From Flavobacterium supellecticarium (GTDB taxonomy: Bacteria > Bacteroidota > Bacteroidia > Flavobacteriales > Flavobacteriaceae), in the NCBI RefSeq assembly GCF_004801375.1, contig NZ_SSNZ01000008.1, positions 62,001 through 126,000 on the forward strand: DNA of 64,000 nt. The letters are read 5' to 3'. The position numbers and the translations under genes are program-made. Of this stretch, positions 24,510 to 31,938 are shown in pieces; position 1 is the first letter of the stretch, and the number at the start of each line of letters is the position of its first letter. Below the pieces are notes generated by a model that was not told the origin of the DNA, did no database searches, and worked only from the letters and a program-made list of their open reading frames with translations.

Positions 24510-25943
24510 TTAGAATTCAGCGTTTTGCGGCGTTCTTGGGAATGGAATTACGTCACGGATGTTAGACATTCCGGTTACGAACAATACCAGTCTTTCGAAG
24601 CCAAGTCCGAAACCACTGTGAATGGCTGTTCCGAATCGACGGGTATCCAGATACCACCACAATTCTTTTTCATCGATACCAAGGTCGGCGATCTTTTGTA
24701 ATAATACATCCAGACGCTCTTCCCGTTGTGATCCACCTACAATTTCTCCGATTCCAGGGAATAGGATGTCCATAGCGCGAACCGTTTTTCCGTCTTCGTT
24801 CAAACGCATATAGAACGCTTTGATTTTTGCCGGGTAATCAAATAAAATTACCGGACATTTAAAGTGTTTCTCTACAAGGTAACGCTCGTGTTCGCTTTGT
24901 AAATCAGCACCCCATTCGTCGATGATATAGTTGAATTTTTTATTTTTATTTGGTTTGGAGCTTTTCAGGATATCAATTGCCTCGGTATAACTTACACGTT
25001 TAAAGTTATTGTCCATTACAAAGCTTAATTTTTCCAATAAGGACATTTCGCTTCTTTCAGCCTGTGGTTTTGATTTCTCCTCATCCAGTAAACGTTGCTC
25101 TAAAAATTTCAGATCATCGCCACATTTATCCACCGTATATTTAATCACATATTTGATAAAATCTTCGGCCAGATCCATGTTGTCCGCCAGGTTGTTAAAT
25201 GCTACTTCCGGTTCGATCATCCAGAACTCGGCCAAATGGCGTGAAGTATTCGAGTTTTCAGCTCTGAAAGTTGGTCCGAAAGTATAAATCTGACCTAAAG
25301 CCATCGCATAGGTTTCGCCTTCCAATTGACCGGATACGGTTAAATTGGTTTCTTTTCCGAAGAAATCCTCTTTAAAGTTTACCTGTCCGTCTTCGGTTCT
25401 TGGCGTACCGTCGAAAGGCAATGCGGTAACGCGGAACATTTCTCCGGCACCTTCAGCATCCGATCCGGTGATGATAGGTGTATTTACATAGAAAAATCCT
25501 TTTTCCTGGAAATATTGGTGTACGGCAAACGATAAAGTCGAACGTACGCGCATAATTGCTCCGAAAGCATTGGTTCGGATTCGTAAATGAGCATTTTCAC
25601 GTAAAAACTCCAACGAGTGTTTTTTCGGTTGCATCGGGTATTTTTCCGGATCGGAATCACCCAGAATTTCCAGCTTGGTTACCTGGATTTCCACCGTTTG
25701 TCCGGCACCCTGACTTTCTACCAATGTACCGGTAACACTCACGGCTGCACCGGTAGTGATTCGTTTTAGAGTTTCATCCGGGGTATTTTCAAAATCAACA
25801 ACACACTGAATATTATTTATCGTAGAACCGTCATTCAACGCGATAAACTGATTATTTCTAAATGTTCTAACCCAACCTTTTGCTTTTACTTCATGCAATG
25901 TCTTCGTACCGTTTAGCAGGTCCTTAACTTTAGTGTGCTTCAT
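24510..25943 (-). CDS. asnS: Asparaginyl-tRNA synthetase
   Basis: A 477-residue class IIb synthetase. It has an N-terminal OB-fold anticodon-binding domain ([20 protein letters not shown]), motif 2 with [17 protein letters not shown], and motif 3 [15 protein letters not shown]. The C-terminus [16 protein letters not shown] is that of AsnS and not AspS. Complete. Confidence 0.95.
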   Translation of the reverse strand: MKHTKVKDLLNGTKTLHEVKAKGWVRTFRNNQFIALNDGSTINNIQCVVDFENTPDETLKRITTGAAVSVTGTLVESQGAGQTVEIQVTKLEILGDSDPEKYPMQPKKHSLEFLRENAHLRIRTNAFGAIMRVRSTLSFAVHQYFQEKGFFYVNTPIITGSDAEGAGEMFRVTALPFDGTPRTEDGQVNFKEDFFGKETNLTVSGQLEGETYAMALGQIYTFGPTFRAENSNTSRHLAEFWMIEPEVAFNNLADNMDLAEDFIKYVIKYTVDKCGDDLKFLEQRLLDEEKSKPQAERSEMSLLEKLSFVMDNNFKRVSYTEAIDILKSSKPNKNKKFNYIIDEWGADLQSEHERYLVEKHFKCPVILFDYPAKIKAFYMRLNEDGKTVRAMDILFPGIGEIVGGSQREERLDVLLQKIADLGIDEKELWWYLDTRRFGTAIHSGFGLGFERLVLFVTGMSNIRDVIPFPRTPQNAEF

Positions 25944-25993
25944 TGTAATGATTTTTATATTGATTTTAAGTGAAAAAAAATTTGCAATGCCCG

Positions 25994-26001
25994 CAAAGGT
26001 A
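25994..26001 (-). promoter_or_regulatory. Predicted -7 box of asnS
   Basis: The minus strand reads TACCTTTG, a full match to TAnnTTTG, about 51 nt before the asnS ATG. Confidence 0.55.
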
Positions 26002-26078
26002 ATAAAAAGCCTGTCAAAAAGATAGCTTCTTATTTTATTTAAAATGAAAATAGGTTTGCAAATCCGTTCTAATAAAAA

Positions 26079-26100
26079 ATCCGCTGTGGAGCGGATCTTT
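26079..26100 (-). terminator. Terminator after frr
   Basis: Stem ATCCGCT/AGCGGAT with a 4-nt loop, followed on the minus strand by TTTTTTAT, 8 nt past the frr stop. Confidence 0.85.
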
Positions 26101-26103
26101 TAC

Positions 26104-26667
26104 TTATACTTTCATGATTTCGGCTTCTTTTGCAACCAAAGCCTCGTCAATCTTTTTAATGTAAATGTCCGTTAATTTCTGAACGTCTTCTTCGGCACTT
26201 TTACAGATATCCTCGGATGTCCCGTCTTTTTCTAGTTTTTTGATATCGGTATTCGCTTCTTTACGGGAATTTCGGATACTGATTTTAGCATCTTCGGCTT
26301 CTGCTTTAGCCTGTTTTACCAGGTCGCGACGACGCTCTTCGGTTAATGGCGGTACGCTGATGATGATATTGTCACCATTATTCATCGGATTAAAACCAAG
26401 ATTGGCAATCATAATCGCTTTTTCGATAGGCTGTAACATGCTTTTCTCCCATGGCGTAACGGTAATTGTACGCGCATCCGGTGTGTTTACATTGGCAACC
26501 TGTGAAAGTGGCGTCTGCGATCCGTAATAATCTACAAAAACACCACCCAACATCTGAGGTGTTGCTTTTCCGGCACGGATATTCAGAAATGCTTTTTCAA
26601 GGTGCTCTAAAGAACCGTTCATGGATTCTTTTGTGCTATCTAAAATAAAATTAATTTCTTCGGTCAT
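26104..26667 (-). CDS. frr: Ribosome recycling factor
   Basis: 187 residues, normal length. Typical signatures: SMNGSLEHLEKAFLNIRAGK, DARTITVTPWEKSMLQPIEKA, IIISVPPLTEERRRDLVKQA and the C-terminal helix. It lies 24 nt after pyrH and is co-transcribed with it. Confidence 0.96.
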   Translation of the reverse strand: MTEEINFILDSTKESMNGSLEHLEKAFLNIRAGKATPQMLGGVFVDYYGSQTPLSQVANVNTPDARTITVTPWEKSMLQPIEKAIMIANLGFNPMNNGDNIIISVPPLTEERRRDLVKQAKAEAEDAKISIRNSRKEANTDIKKLEKDGTSEDICKSAEEDVQKLTDIYIKKIDEALVAKEAEIMKV

Positions 26668-26691
26668 GATACTAATTTTTATAATTCAAAA

Positions 26692-27399
26692 TTAAATATT
26701 TACTGTTGTTCCAACAGTTTCTCCTTCACAAACTTTTAATAAATTACCTTCTTTGTTCATGTCGAAAACGATAATTGGCAATTCGTTTTCCTGACTTAAC
26801 GTGAAAGCGGTAGTGTCCATTACATTCAATCCTTTTTTCAATACATCGTCAAAAGAAATATAGTCGAATTTCACGGCATTGGCATCTTTTTCCGGATCGG
26901 CAGTATATACACCGTCTACACGGGTACCTTTCAGGATTACATCAGCATTAATTTCCACACCTCTTAAAACGGCTGCGGTATCGGTTGTAAAATACGGGTT
27001 ACCGGTTCCGGCACCGAAGATTACGATTCGTCCTTTTTCAAGATGACGTACCGCTCTTCTTTTGATATACGGTTCGGCAATAGCCTCAATTTTCAAAGCA
27101 GTTTGTAAACGGGTTTGCATTCCGGCTTCTTCCAAAGCACCTTGTAGCGCCATTCCGTTGATCACAGTGGCTAACATTCCCATATAATCCCCCTGAACTC
27201 GATCCATTCCGTTACTGGCTCCGGCGACACCTCTGAAAATATTTCCACCTCCGATAACAATGGCGATTTCAACACCGTTGTCATGGATTTGTTTGATTTC
27301 AGCAGCATATTCGGCCAACCTTTTCGGATCAATACCATATTGGCGTTCTCCCATTAAAGCTTCACCACTTAGTTTCAAAAGAATTCTTTTGTATTTCAT
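26692..27399 (-). CDS. pyrH: UMP kinase
   Basis: A 235-residue amino-acid-kinase-fold enzyme converting UMP to UDP. Signatures: [76 protein letters not shown]. It is the first gene of a pyrH-frr unit. Confidence 0.96.
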   Translation of the reverse strand: MKYKRILLKLSGEALMGERQYGIDPKRLAEYAAEIKQIHDNGVEIAIVIGGGNIFRGVAGASNGMDRVQGDYMGMLATVINGMALQGALEEAGMQTRLQTALKIEAIAEPYIKRRAVRHLEKGRIVIFGAGTGNPYFTTDTAAVLRGVEINADVILKGTRVDGVYTADPEKDANAVKFDYISFDDVLKKGLNVMDTTAFTLSQENELPIIVFDMNKEGNLLKVCEGETVGTTVNI

Positions 27400-27420
27400 T
27401 GCAAGTTTTGTTTAGTGGTG

Positions 27421-27428
27421 CAAATATA
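27421..27428 (-). promoter_or_regulatory. Predicted -7 box of pyrH-frr
   Basis: The minus strand reads TATATTTG, matching TAnnTTTG, 22 nt before the pyrH ATG. Confidence 0.55.
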
Positions 27429-27508
27429 GTTATTATCTGTTTTTTTAAAACGAAGTCCGTAAATATTTCTTAAACAAGCTGTGAGGGTTCAAAGAATAGG
27501 GATTGGTT

Positions 27509-28288
27509 TTATAATTTCAATTCGAGATACGATTTCTTTGCCGCCTCATATCCGATATTAAAAATCGCTTCCATCCGGGTTTTGTTGGTTTCGAAAGTGC
27601 TAAAAATGGATAATTCTTCCGGTTCGATCACCCAGTCGCAATTGTTGAATTTCTGCATATTCGAATTAGCCGAAAGCAGATCAAAAGCACGTGTGGTCAC
27701 TGCTTTTATCGACGAGAGGTCTTTGGCTTCGATTTTCTGGATCGGGCTCACATAGACACCAATCAGCGTATCGCATCGGCCTTGTAGCACATCGGTTGGG
27801 AAATGATTCAGAATGCCGCCGTCACTATAAATGTTCCCTTTGATTTCGTAGGGCGACATCACACCCGGAAAAGAGGAGGAGGCTAGAATGGCATCGACAA
27901 TTTTGGTGTCGGGGCTAAAAATTTTCAGCTTGCCTTTTACCATGTCGGTGGCCGTAATATGGGTTTGTATTTTCAGATCGCCTAAAGTAGCGTCTTCAAA
28001 AATGGAACTAAAATACTTTTTAAACGATTCCGAATCGATTAGCCCGGCTTTTTTTAGTGTAAAGTGTTTCCAGTGGAAAAAATAAATCGACTTAAAAAAT
28101 TCCAGAATCTCCTCTGGTGATTTTCCCCAGGCATATAAGGTTCCGATAATCGAACCGGCACTGGTTCCGGCAATATGGATTGGCCGTATGTTTTTTTCTT
28201 CTAAAAATTTTATCGCTCCGGCATGTGCCAATCCTTTGGTTCCACCACCGGAAAGGATCAGTCCGATTGACTTTGTTTGTAAATCCAT
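27509..28288 (-). CDS. Patatin-like phospholipase
   Basis: A 259-residue patatin domain. It has the oxyanion loop GGGTKGLAHAG near residue 14, the nucleophile elbow HIAGTSAGSIIG and the catalytic Asp in YSDGGILNHFP. No signal peptide, so it resembles the cytosolic/RssA-like bacterial patatins. Single gene, divergent from the thioredoxin-like gene. Confidence 0.88.
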   Translation of the reverse strand: MDLQTKSIGLILSGGGTKGLAHAGAIKFLEEKNIRPIHIAGTSAGSIIGTLYAWGKSPEEILEFFKSIYFFHWKHFTLKKAGLIDSESFKKYFSSIFEDATLGDLKIQTHITATDMVKGKLKIFSPDTKIVDAILASSSFPGVMSPYEIKGNIYSDGGILNHFPTDVLQGRCDTLIGVYVSPIQKIEAKDLSSIKAVTTRAFDLLSANSNMQKFNNCDWVIEPEELSIFSTFETNKTRMEAIFNIGYEAAKKSYLELKL

Positions 28289-28368
28289 CTTTATTGTAAA
28301 AAGATAAAGTTACACTTTTTGTCCATTGGATTGTTACTTTTGTTACTTTTTAATGCGGTCATTTGCGC

Positions 28369-28376
28369 TAACTTTG
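28369..28376 (+). promoter_or_regulatory. Predicted -7 box of the thioredoxin-like gene
   Basis: TAACTTTG matches TAnnTTTG, 23 nt before ATG 28400. Its position inside the longer possible ORF (TTG 28319) argues for the ATG 28400 start. Confidence 0.6.
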
Positions 28377-28399
28377 TGCCGCATACTAAACAAAGTGAA

Positions 28400-28999
28400 A
28401 TGGAAATGTATATTGAAGAAAGTCTGAAAAGAAGTTATTCGTATCAGGAATATAGAGACTTGGTGACGAAATTGCTAAAAGAAGGAAAATCGACCGGAGC
28501 AGAACAATCGGATGATTTATTGCATTATAGTGAGTTAAATGAAGTCCGAATGAACCGTTTGGAGAAAACAATACCGGTTCCGAATGTTATTGGTGAAGGA
28601 TTAAAAAATATCGAAAAAAAATACATCTGGTTGGTACTTTCGGAAGGCTGGTGTGGTGATGCGGCTCAGATTGTGCCGGTATTGCATAAAATGGAATTGG
28701 AGGCGCCAAATATTGAAATGAAATTGGTTTTCCGCGATGAAAACGAAGAATTGATGCAACAATTCCTGACCAATGGCGGAAAAGCGATTCCGAAACTAAT
28801 CGTTCTGGATGCGGAAACAAAGGAAGTAAAAGCCGATTGGGGACCACGTCCGCAAGGTGCGAAACAGTTGATTCTGGATTATAAAGCGCAACACGGCGTG
28901 ATTGACGAAACTGCCAAAACCGATTTGCAAAAATGGTATTTAAAAGACAAAGGATTGTCGACACAAAAAGAATTACTCGACCTGATGCAAGGTTTGTAA
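28400..28999 (+). CDS. Thioredoxin-fold protein with CxxA active site
   Basis: From ATG 28400 (MEMYIEESLKRSYSYQEYRD) 199 residues. The thioredoxin-like core has LSEGWCGDAAQIVPVLHKM where a CxxC would lie, so only one redox Cys remains. A cis-Pro-like KAIPKLIVLD and the tail QHGVIDETAKTDLQKWY match the Thioredoxin_9 group found in Firmicutes and Bacteroidota. A leader-like extension from TTG 28319 is hydrophobic, but the promoter box inside it makes it unlikely. The family's exact role is not known to me. Confidence 0.8.
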   Translation: MEMYIEESLKRSYSYQEYRDLVTKLLKEGKSTGAEQSDDLLHYSELNEVRMNRLEKTIPVPNVIGEGLKNIEKKYIWLVLSEGWCGDAAQIVPVLHKMELEAPNIEMKLVFRDENEELMQQFLTNGGKAIPKLIVLDAETKEVKADWGPRPQGAKQLILDYKAQHGVIDETAKTDLQKWYLKDKGLSTQKELLDLMQGL

Positions 29000-29003
29000 T
29001 AAC

Positions 29004-29080
29004 AAAAAAGGTACTCCGTGAACTGCCCACAAATAGTGTCTGACTTTTTGGGGGCACTCTACCGCGGAATACCTTTTTTT
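29004..29080. terminator. Bidirectional terminator carrying an IS-end-like insert
   Basis: AAAAAAGGTACTCCG (29005-29018) pairs with CGGAATACCTTTTTTT (29064-29080) with one mismatch and serves both the plus-strand thioredoxin-like gene and minus-strand truB. Its 43-nt loop (29019-29061) begins TGAACTGCCCACAAATAG and ends TTTTTGGGGGCACTCTA. These two halves are imperfect inverted copies flanked by CCG on both sides. Confidence 0.65.
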
Positions 29081-29780
29081 ATTGTGGCGTAACCGACTCT
29101 TCAAAATCGGTAACGATCATAGCATTTTCAACGGAGTAGTCTCCTATTTTGGTGCGTCGTAATGCGGTTAAGTGCGCTCCGGATTGTAACGCAACGCCAT
29201 AATCATATGCCAATGAGCGGATATAGGTTCCTTTGCTACAAACCACCCGGAAATCCACTTCGGGAAGTGCAATACGGGTAATTTCAAACTCATGGATAAC
29301 CGTTTTCCGGGCGGCTATTTCAACTTCTTCGCCTTTACGGGCGTGTTCGTACAAGCGTTTTCCATCTTTTTTTATGGCTGAAAAAACCGGTGGTTTCTGG
29401 TCGATTTCACCTAAAAATTGAGCAATGGTTTTATACAGTAATTCCTCCGTGATATGATCGGTTGGGAAGGTCGCGTCGATTTCGGTTTCCAGATCATAGG
29501 ATGGCGTGGTAGCGCCAATATGAAAGGTTCCGGTGTATTCTTTGATCATTCCTTGTAATTCCGGAATGCGTTTGGTGAATTTACCGGTACATACGATTAG
29601 TAATCCCGTGGCCAACGGGTCGAGCGTTCCGGCATGGCCAACCTTGATTTTTTTTAAACCGAGATGTTTTTTTAACGACCATTTAATTTTGTTTACAGCC
29701 TGGAAAGACGACCATTGCAAGGGTTTGTCAATTAGAAGAACCTGGCCTTCCTGATAGTGTTCTGCGGTTAAAGGTTCCAT
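29079..29780 (-). CDS. truB: tRNA pseudouridine-55 synthase
   Basis: 233 residues. Catalytic motif KVGHAGTLDPLATGLL with Asp54, plus YTGTFHIGATTPSYDLE, QKPPVFSAIKKDGKRLYE and CSKGTYIRSLAYDYG. It is short at the C-terminus (no PUA), as usual for Bacteroidota. Its ATG overlaps the uppP stop by one base; last gene of the ftsX operon. Confidence 0.95.
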   Translation of the reverse strand: MEPLTAEHYQEGQVLLIDKPLQWSSFQAVNKIKWSLKKHLGLKKIKVGHAGTLDPLATGLLIVCTGKFTKRIPELQGMIKEYTGTFHIGATTPSYDLETEIDATFPTDHITEELLYKTIAQFLGEIDQKPPVFSAIKKDGKRLYEHARKGEEVEIAARKTVIHEFEITRIALPEVDFRVVCSKGTYIRSLAYDYGVALQSGAHLTALRRTKIGDYSVENAMIVTDFEESVTPQ

Positions 29781-30598
29781 TATTTAGCGGAATAAAAATA
29801 AAGTAACAAACCAATTCCAACTACAATCCGGTACCAACCCCAAAATTTAAAACCGTATTTGGTAAGCACATTAATAAACGTTTTTACAGCAACCAAAGCG
29901 ACGATAAAAGCCACAACATTTCCGATGATAAAAAAAGTAATGTGATCCTGATCCTGTAAAATCATTTCATAGCCTTTCATTTCGGTGGCGGTTCCTTTTC
30001 CCCAAGTTTTTACAAAAATGGAATAAACCGTCACGGCCAACATGGTTGGAACGGCCAGGAAGAATGAAAACTCAGCGGCAGCTTTTCGGCTTAAACCTTG
30101 TGCCATTCCTCCGATTATCGAAGCGGCCGAACGCGAAGTTCCGGGCATCATCGCCAGACATTGCCAAAAACCAATCGCAATTCCATTTTTAATGGTAATC
30201 TCTTTTTCGTCGAGTATCGTTGGGTTTTTAAACCATTTGTCGGCAAATAATAAAACGATTCCGCCGACAACCAAAACAGACGATATAGCAATCTGATTGC
30301 CTAAAACGGCTTCGATTTTATCGTCGAAAAAGTAACCCAAAACCAAGGCTGGGATTACCGAAAAGGCTAGTTTAAAGTAAAAAGTAAGATTGGTGAAATC
30401 GAAAAACTTTTTCCAGTATAACGCTACAATCGAAAGAATAGCGCCAAACTGAATGGAAACCTGGAACATTTTTAAAAATTCCGATTCCTCCATGCCCATT
30501 AAAGCGGCTGTAAAGCCCATATGTGCGGTAGAAGAGATCGGTAAATATTCGGTTAGTCCTTCGACTATGGCAATAATAAGTGCTTGTAATAAATCCAT
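29780..30598 (-). CDS. uppP: Undecaprenyl-diphosphate phosphatase
   Basis: A 272-residue BacA/UppP membrane protein recycling undecaprenyl carrier lipid for cell-wall synthesis. Signatures: EGLTEYLPISSTAHMGF and MMPGTSRSAASIIGGM, with multiple transmembrane helices. It overlaps both neighbours by one base (TAATG), so it is strongly coupled. Confidence 0.95.
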   Translation of the reverse strand: MDLLQALIIAIVEGLTEYLPISSTAHMGFTAALMGMEESEFLKMFQVSIQFGAILSIVALYWKKFFDFTNLTFYFKLAFSVIPALVLGYFFDDKIEAVLGNQIAISSVLVVGGIVLLFADKWFKNPTILDEKEITIKNGIAIGFWQCLAMMPGTSRSAASIIGGMAQGLSRKAAAEFSFFLAVPTMLAVTVYSIFVKTWGKGTATEMKGYEMILQDQDHITFFIIGNVVAFIVALVAVKTFINVLTKYGFKFWGWYRIVVGIGLLLYFYSAK

Positions 30599-30855
30599 TA
30601 ATTTTCTGCGCTATCCTTTTTAGGGTTTTTTAAAATAGCATAAATCGTAATTCCGAAACCGATCAATACAACGGTCGGAGCCAGTTTGATACGTCTGAAA
30701 TCAAAAATATCAGTACTGAATACATTCGGGTCGTTACTGCCGCCGCCGGACATTAGTATAAAACCAAGGGCGATTACGGCCAGTCCGATAAAAAGGATTT
30801 TATAGTTGCTGCTTTCAAAAAGAAAGTCGTGTTTGTGCTTGTTTTCGTTTTTCAT
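30598..30855 (-). CDS. DUF3098 membrane protein, 85 aa
   Basis: A small two-helix membrane protein: YKILFIGLAVIALGFILMSGG, then LAPTVVLIGFGITIYAILK. The middle NDPNVFSTDIFDFRRIKLAP is characteristic of DUF3098. It lies between ftsX and uppP in a Bacteroidota-conserved order; function unknown, probably linked to division or envelope growth. Confidence 0.85.
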   Translation of the reverse strand: MKNENKHKHDFLFESSNYKILFIGLAVIALGFILMSGGGSNDPNVFSTDIFDFRRIKLAPTVVLIGFGITIYAILKNPKKDSAEN

Positions 30856-30877
30856 TAGGGTATTGAATTGAAGATTC

Positions 30878-31753
30878 TTAATATAAATCGTCGGTTCTTA
30901 AATTTAAAAAGCGTTGTGTGGCAAAAAACGTACTGATCCAGGTAATGATAATTCCTACCAGTAGTACGCCGGCCAAAACAATTCCGGTCGAAAGGTAATC
31001 GGTTGCGATACCAAGGCTTGGGAACATTCCGTCGACATAATAAACCAGACCGATTAAAGCGGCAATGGCCAATCCGGAACCGATTAATCCCAGTTTGATA
31101 CTTCTCCAGATAAACGGTTTACGAATAAACGATTTGGTCGCGCCAACCATTTGCATGGTTTTAATAATAAAACGGTTCGAGTGAATCGAAAGGCGAAGTG
31201 AGCTGTTGATCAAAAGCATAGCTACAAAAGCCAGTACGCCACTGACGATCAAAATCCAAAACGTAATTTTCTTTACGTTTTCATTTACCAGATCCACTAA
31301 TTGTTTGTCGTAAATTACCTCGGTAACCATTGGGTTTTTACGGATATTGCTTTCGATTTCCTTAATACTGTCGGAAACCACATAATTCCCTTTTAGGTGA
31401 ATGTCGTATGAATTTTGAAGCGGGTTAAAGCCTAAAAATTCCATAAAATCTTCACCAATAATATCTTTGTGTTTTTTAGCCGCGTCGTCTTTGGAAACAA
31501 ACGACTGGTCTTTTACATAATTCGAAGCGGTTAGTTGGGTGCCGAACGCTTTTAAAATACTGTCGTTTGCCTGGTCGTTAAAATAAACCGACATCGGGAT
31601 ATTTTCTTTAAAATCGTTGGAAATCTTTTCAGAATTGATAACAAAAAGCCCCAATGCGCCCAACAGGAACAACACTAAGAAAATACTTAAAATAACCGAA
31701 AAATAGGAAGAAATAAGTCTGCGTTTTTGATACTTTTCAAAAGATGTAGCCAT
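30878..31753 (-). CDS. ftsX: Cell division permease FtsX
   Basis: 291 residues, four transmembrane segments. An N-terminal helix (YFSVILSIFLVLFLLGALGL), an extracellular domain (PMSVYFNDQANDS), then three C-terminal helices (FWILIVSGVLAFVAMLLI onwards). With FtsE (not in this window) it forms the ABC-like complex that activates peptidoglycan hydrolases at division. First gene of a four-gene operon. Confidence 0.9.
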   Translation of the reverse strand: MATSFEKYQKRRLISSYFSVILSIFLVLFLLGALGLFVINSEKISNDFKENIPMSVYFNDQANDSILKAFGTQLTASNYVKDQSFVSKDDAAKKHKDIIGEDFMEFLGFNPLQNSYDIHLKGNYVVSDSIKEIESNIRKNPMVTEVIYDKQLVDLVNENVKKITFWILIVSGVLAFVAMLLINSSLRLSIHSNRFIIKTMQMVGATKSFIRKPFIWRSIKLGLIGSGLAIAALIGLVYYVDGMFPSLGIATDYLSTGIVLAGVLLVGIIITWISTFFATQRFLNLRTDDLY

Positions 31754-31841
31754 AGAATCTGATTTAAGCCGTAAAAATAAGAAAGAAAATTGTTTTTAAG
31801 GTTTATAACGCTCAAAGTTTTAACTTTCTTATAATATAATG

Positions 31842-31849
31842 TAAATTTG
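31842..31849 (+). promoter_or_regulatory. Predicted -7 box of leuS
   Basis: TAAATTTG matches TAnnTTTG about 90 nt before the leuS ATG. The leader includes a CCCGAA/TTCGGG hairpin (31855-31880) and a 12-codon ORF with no Leu codons, so a classical leucine attenuator is not supported. Confidence 0.5.
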
Positions 31850-31938
31850 CCTGCCCGAAAATGATACCCTATATTCGGGATTCAAAAAAGGAATACTAAA
31901 ACAGGAAGATTATCCGGTAATTATAGCAATTCAGAGTA

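Noticed and set aside
28587..29057. Long minus-strand ORF opposite the thioredoxin-like gene
   Set aside because: Antisense shadow; it also runs through the terminator and has no domain.
31860..31938. Leader peptide before leuS as a leucine attenuator
   Set aside because: The 12-codon ORF has no Leu codons, and no terminator/antiterminator pair is visible.
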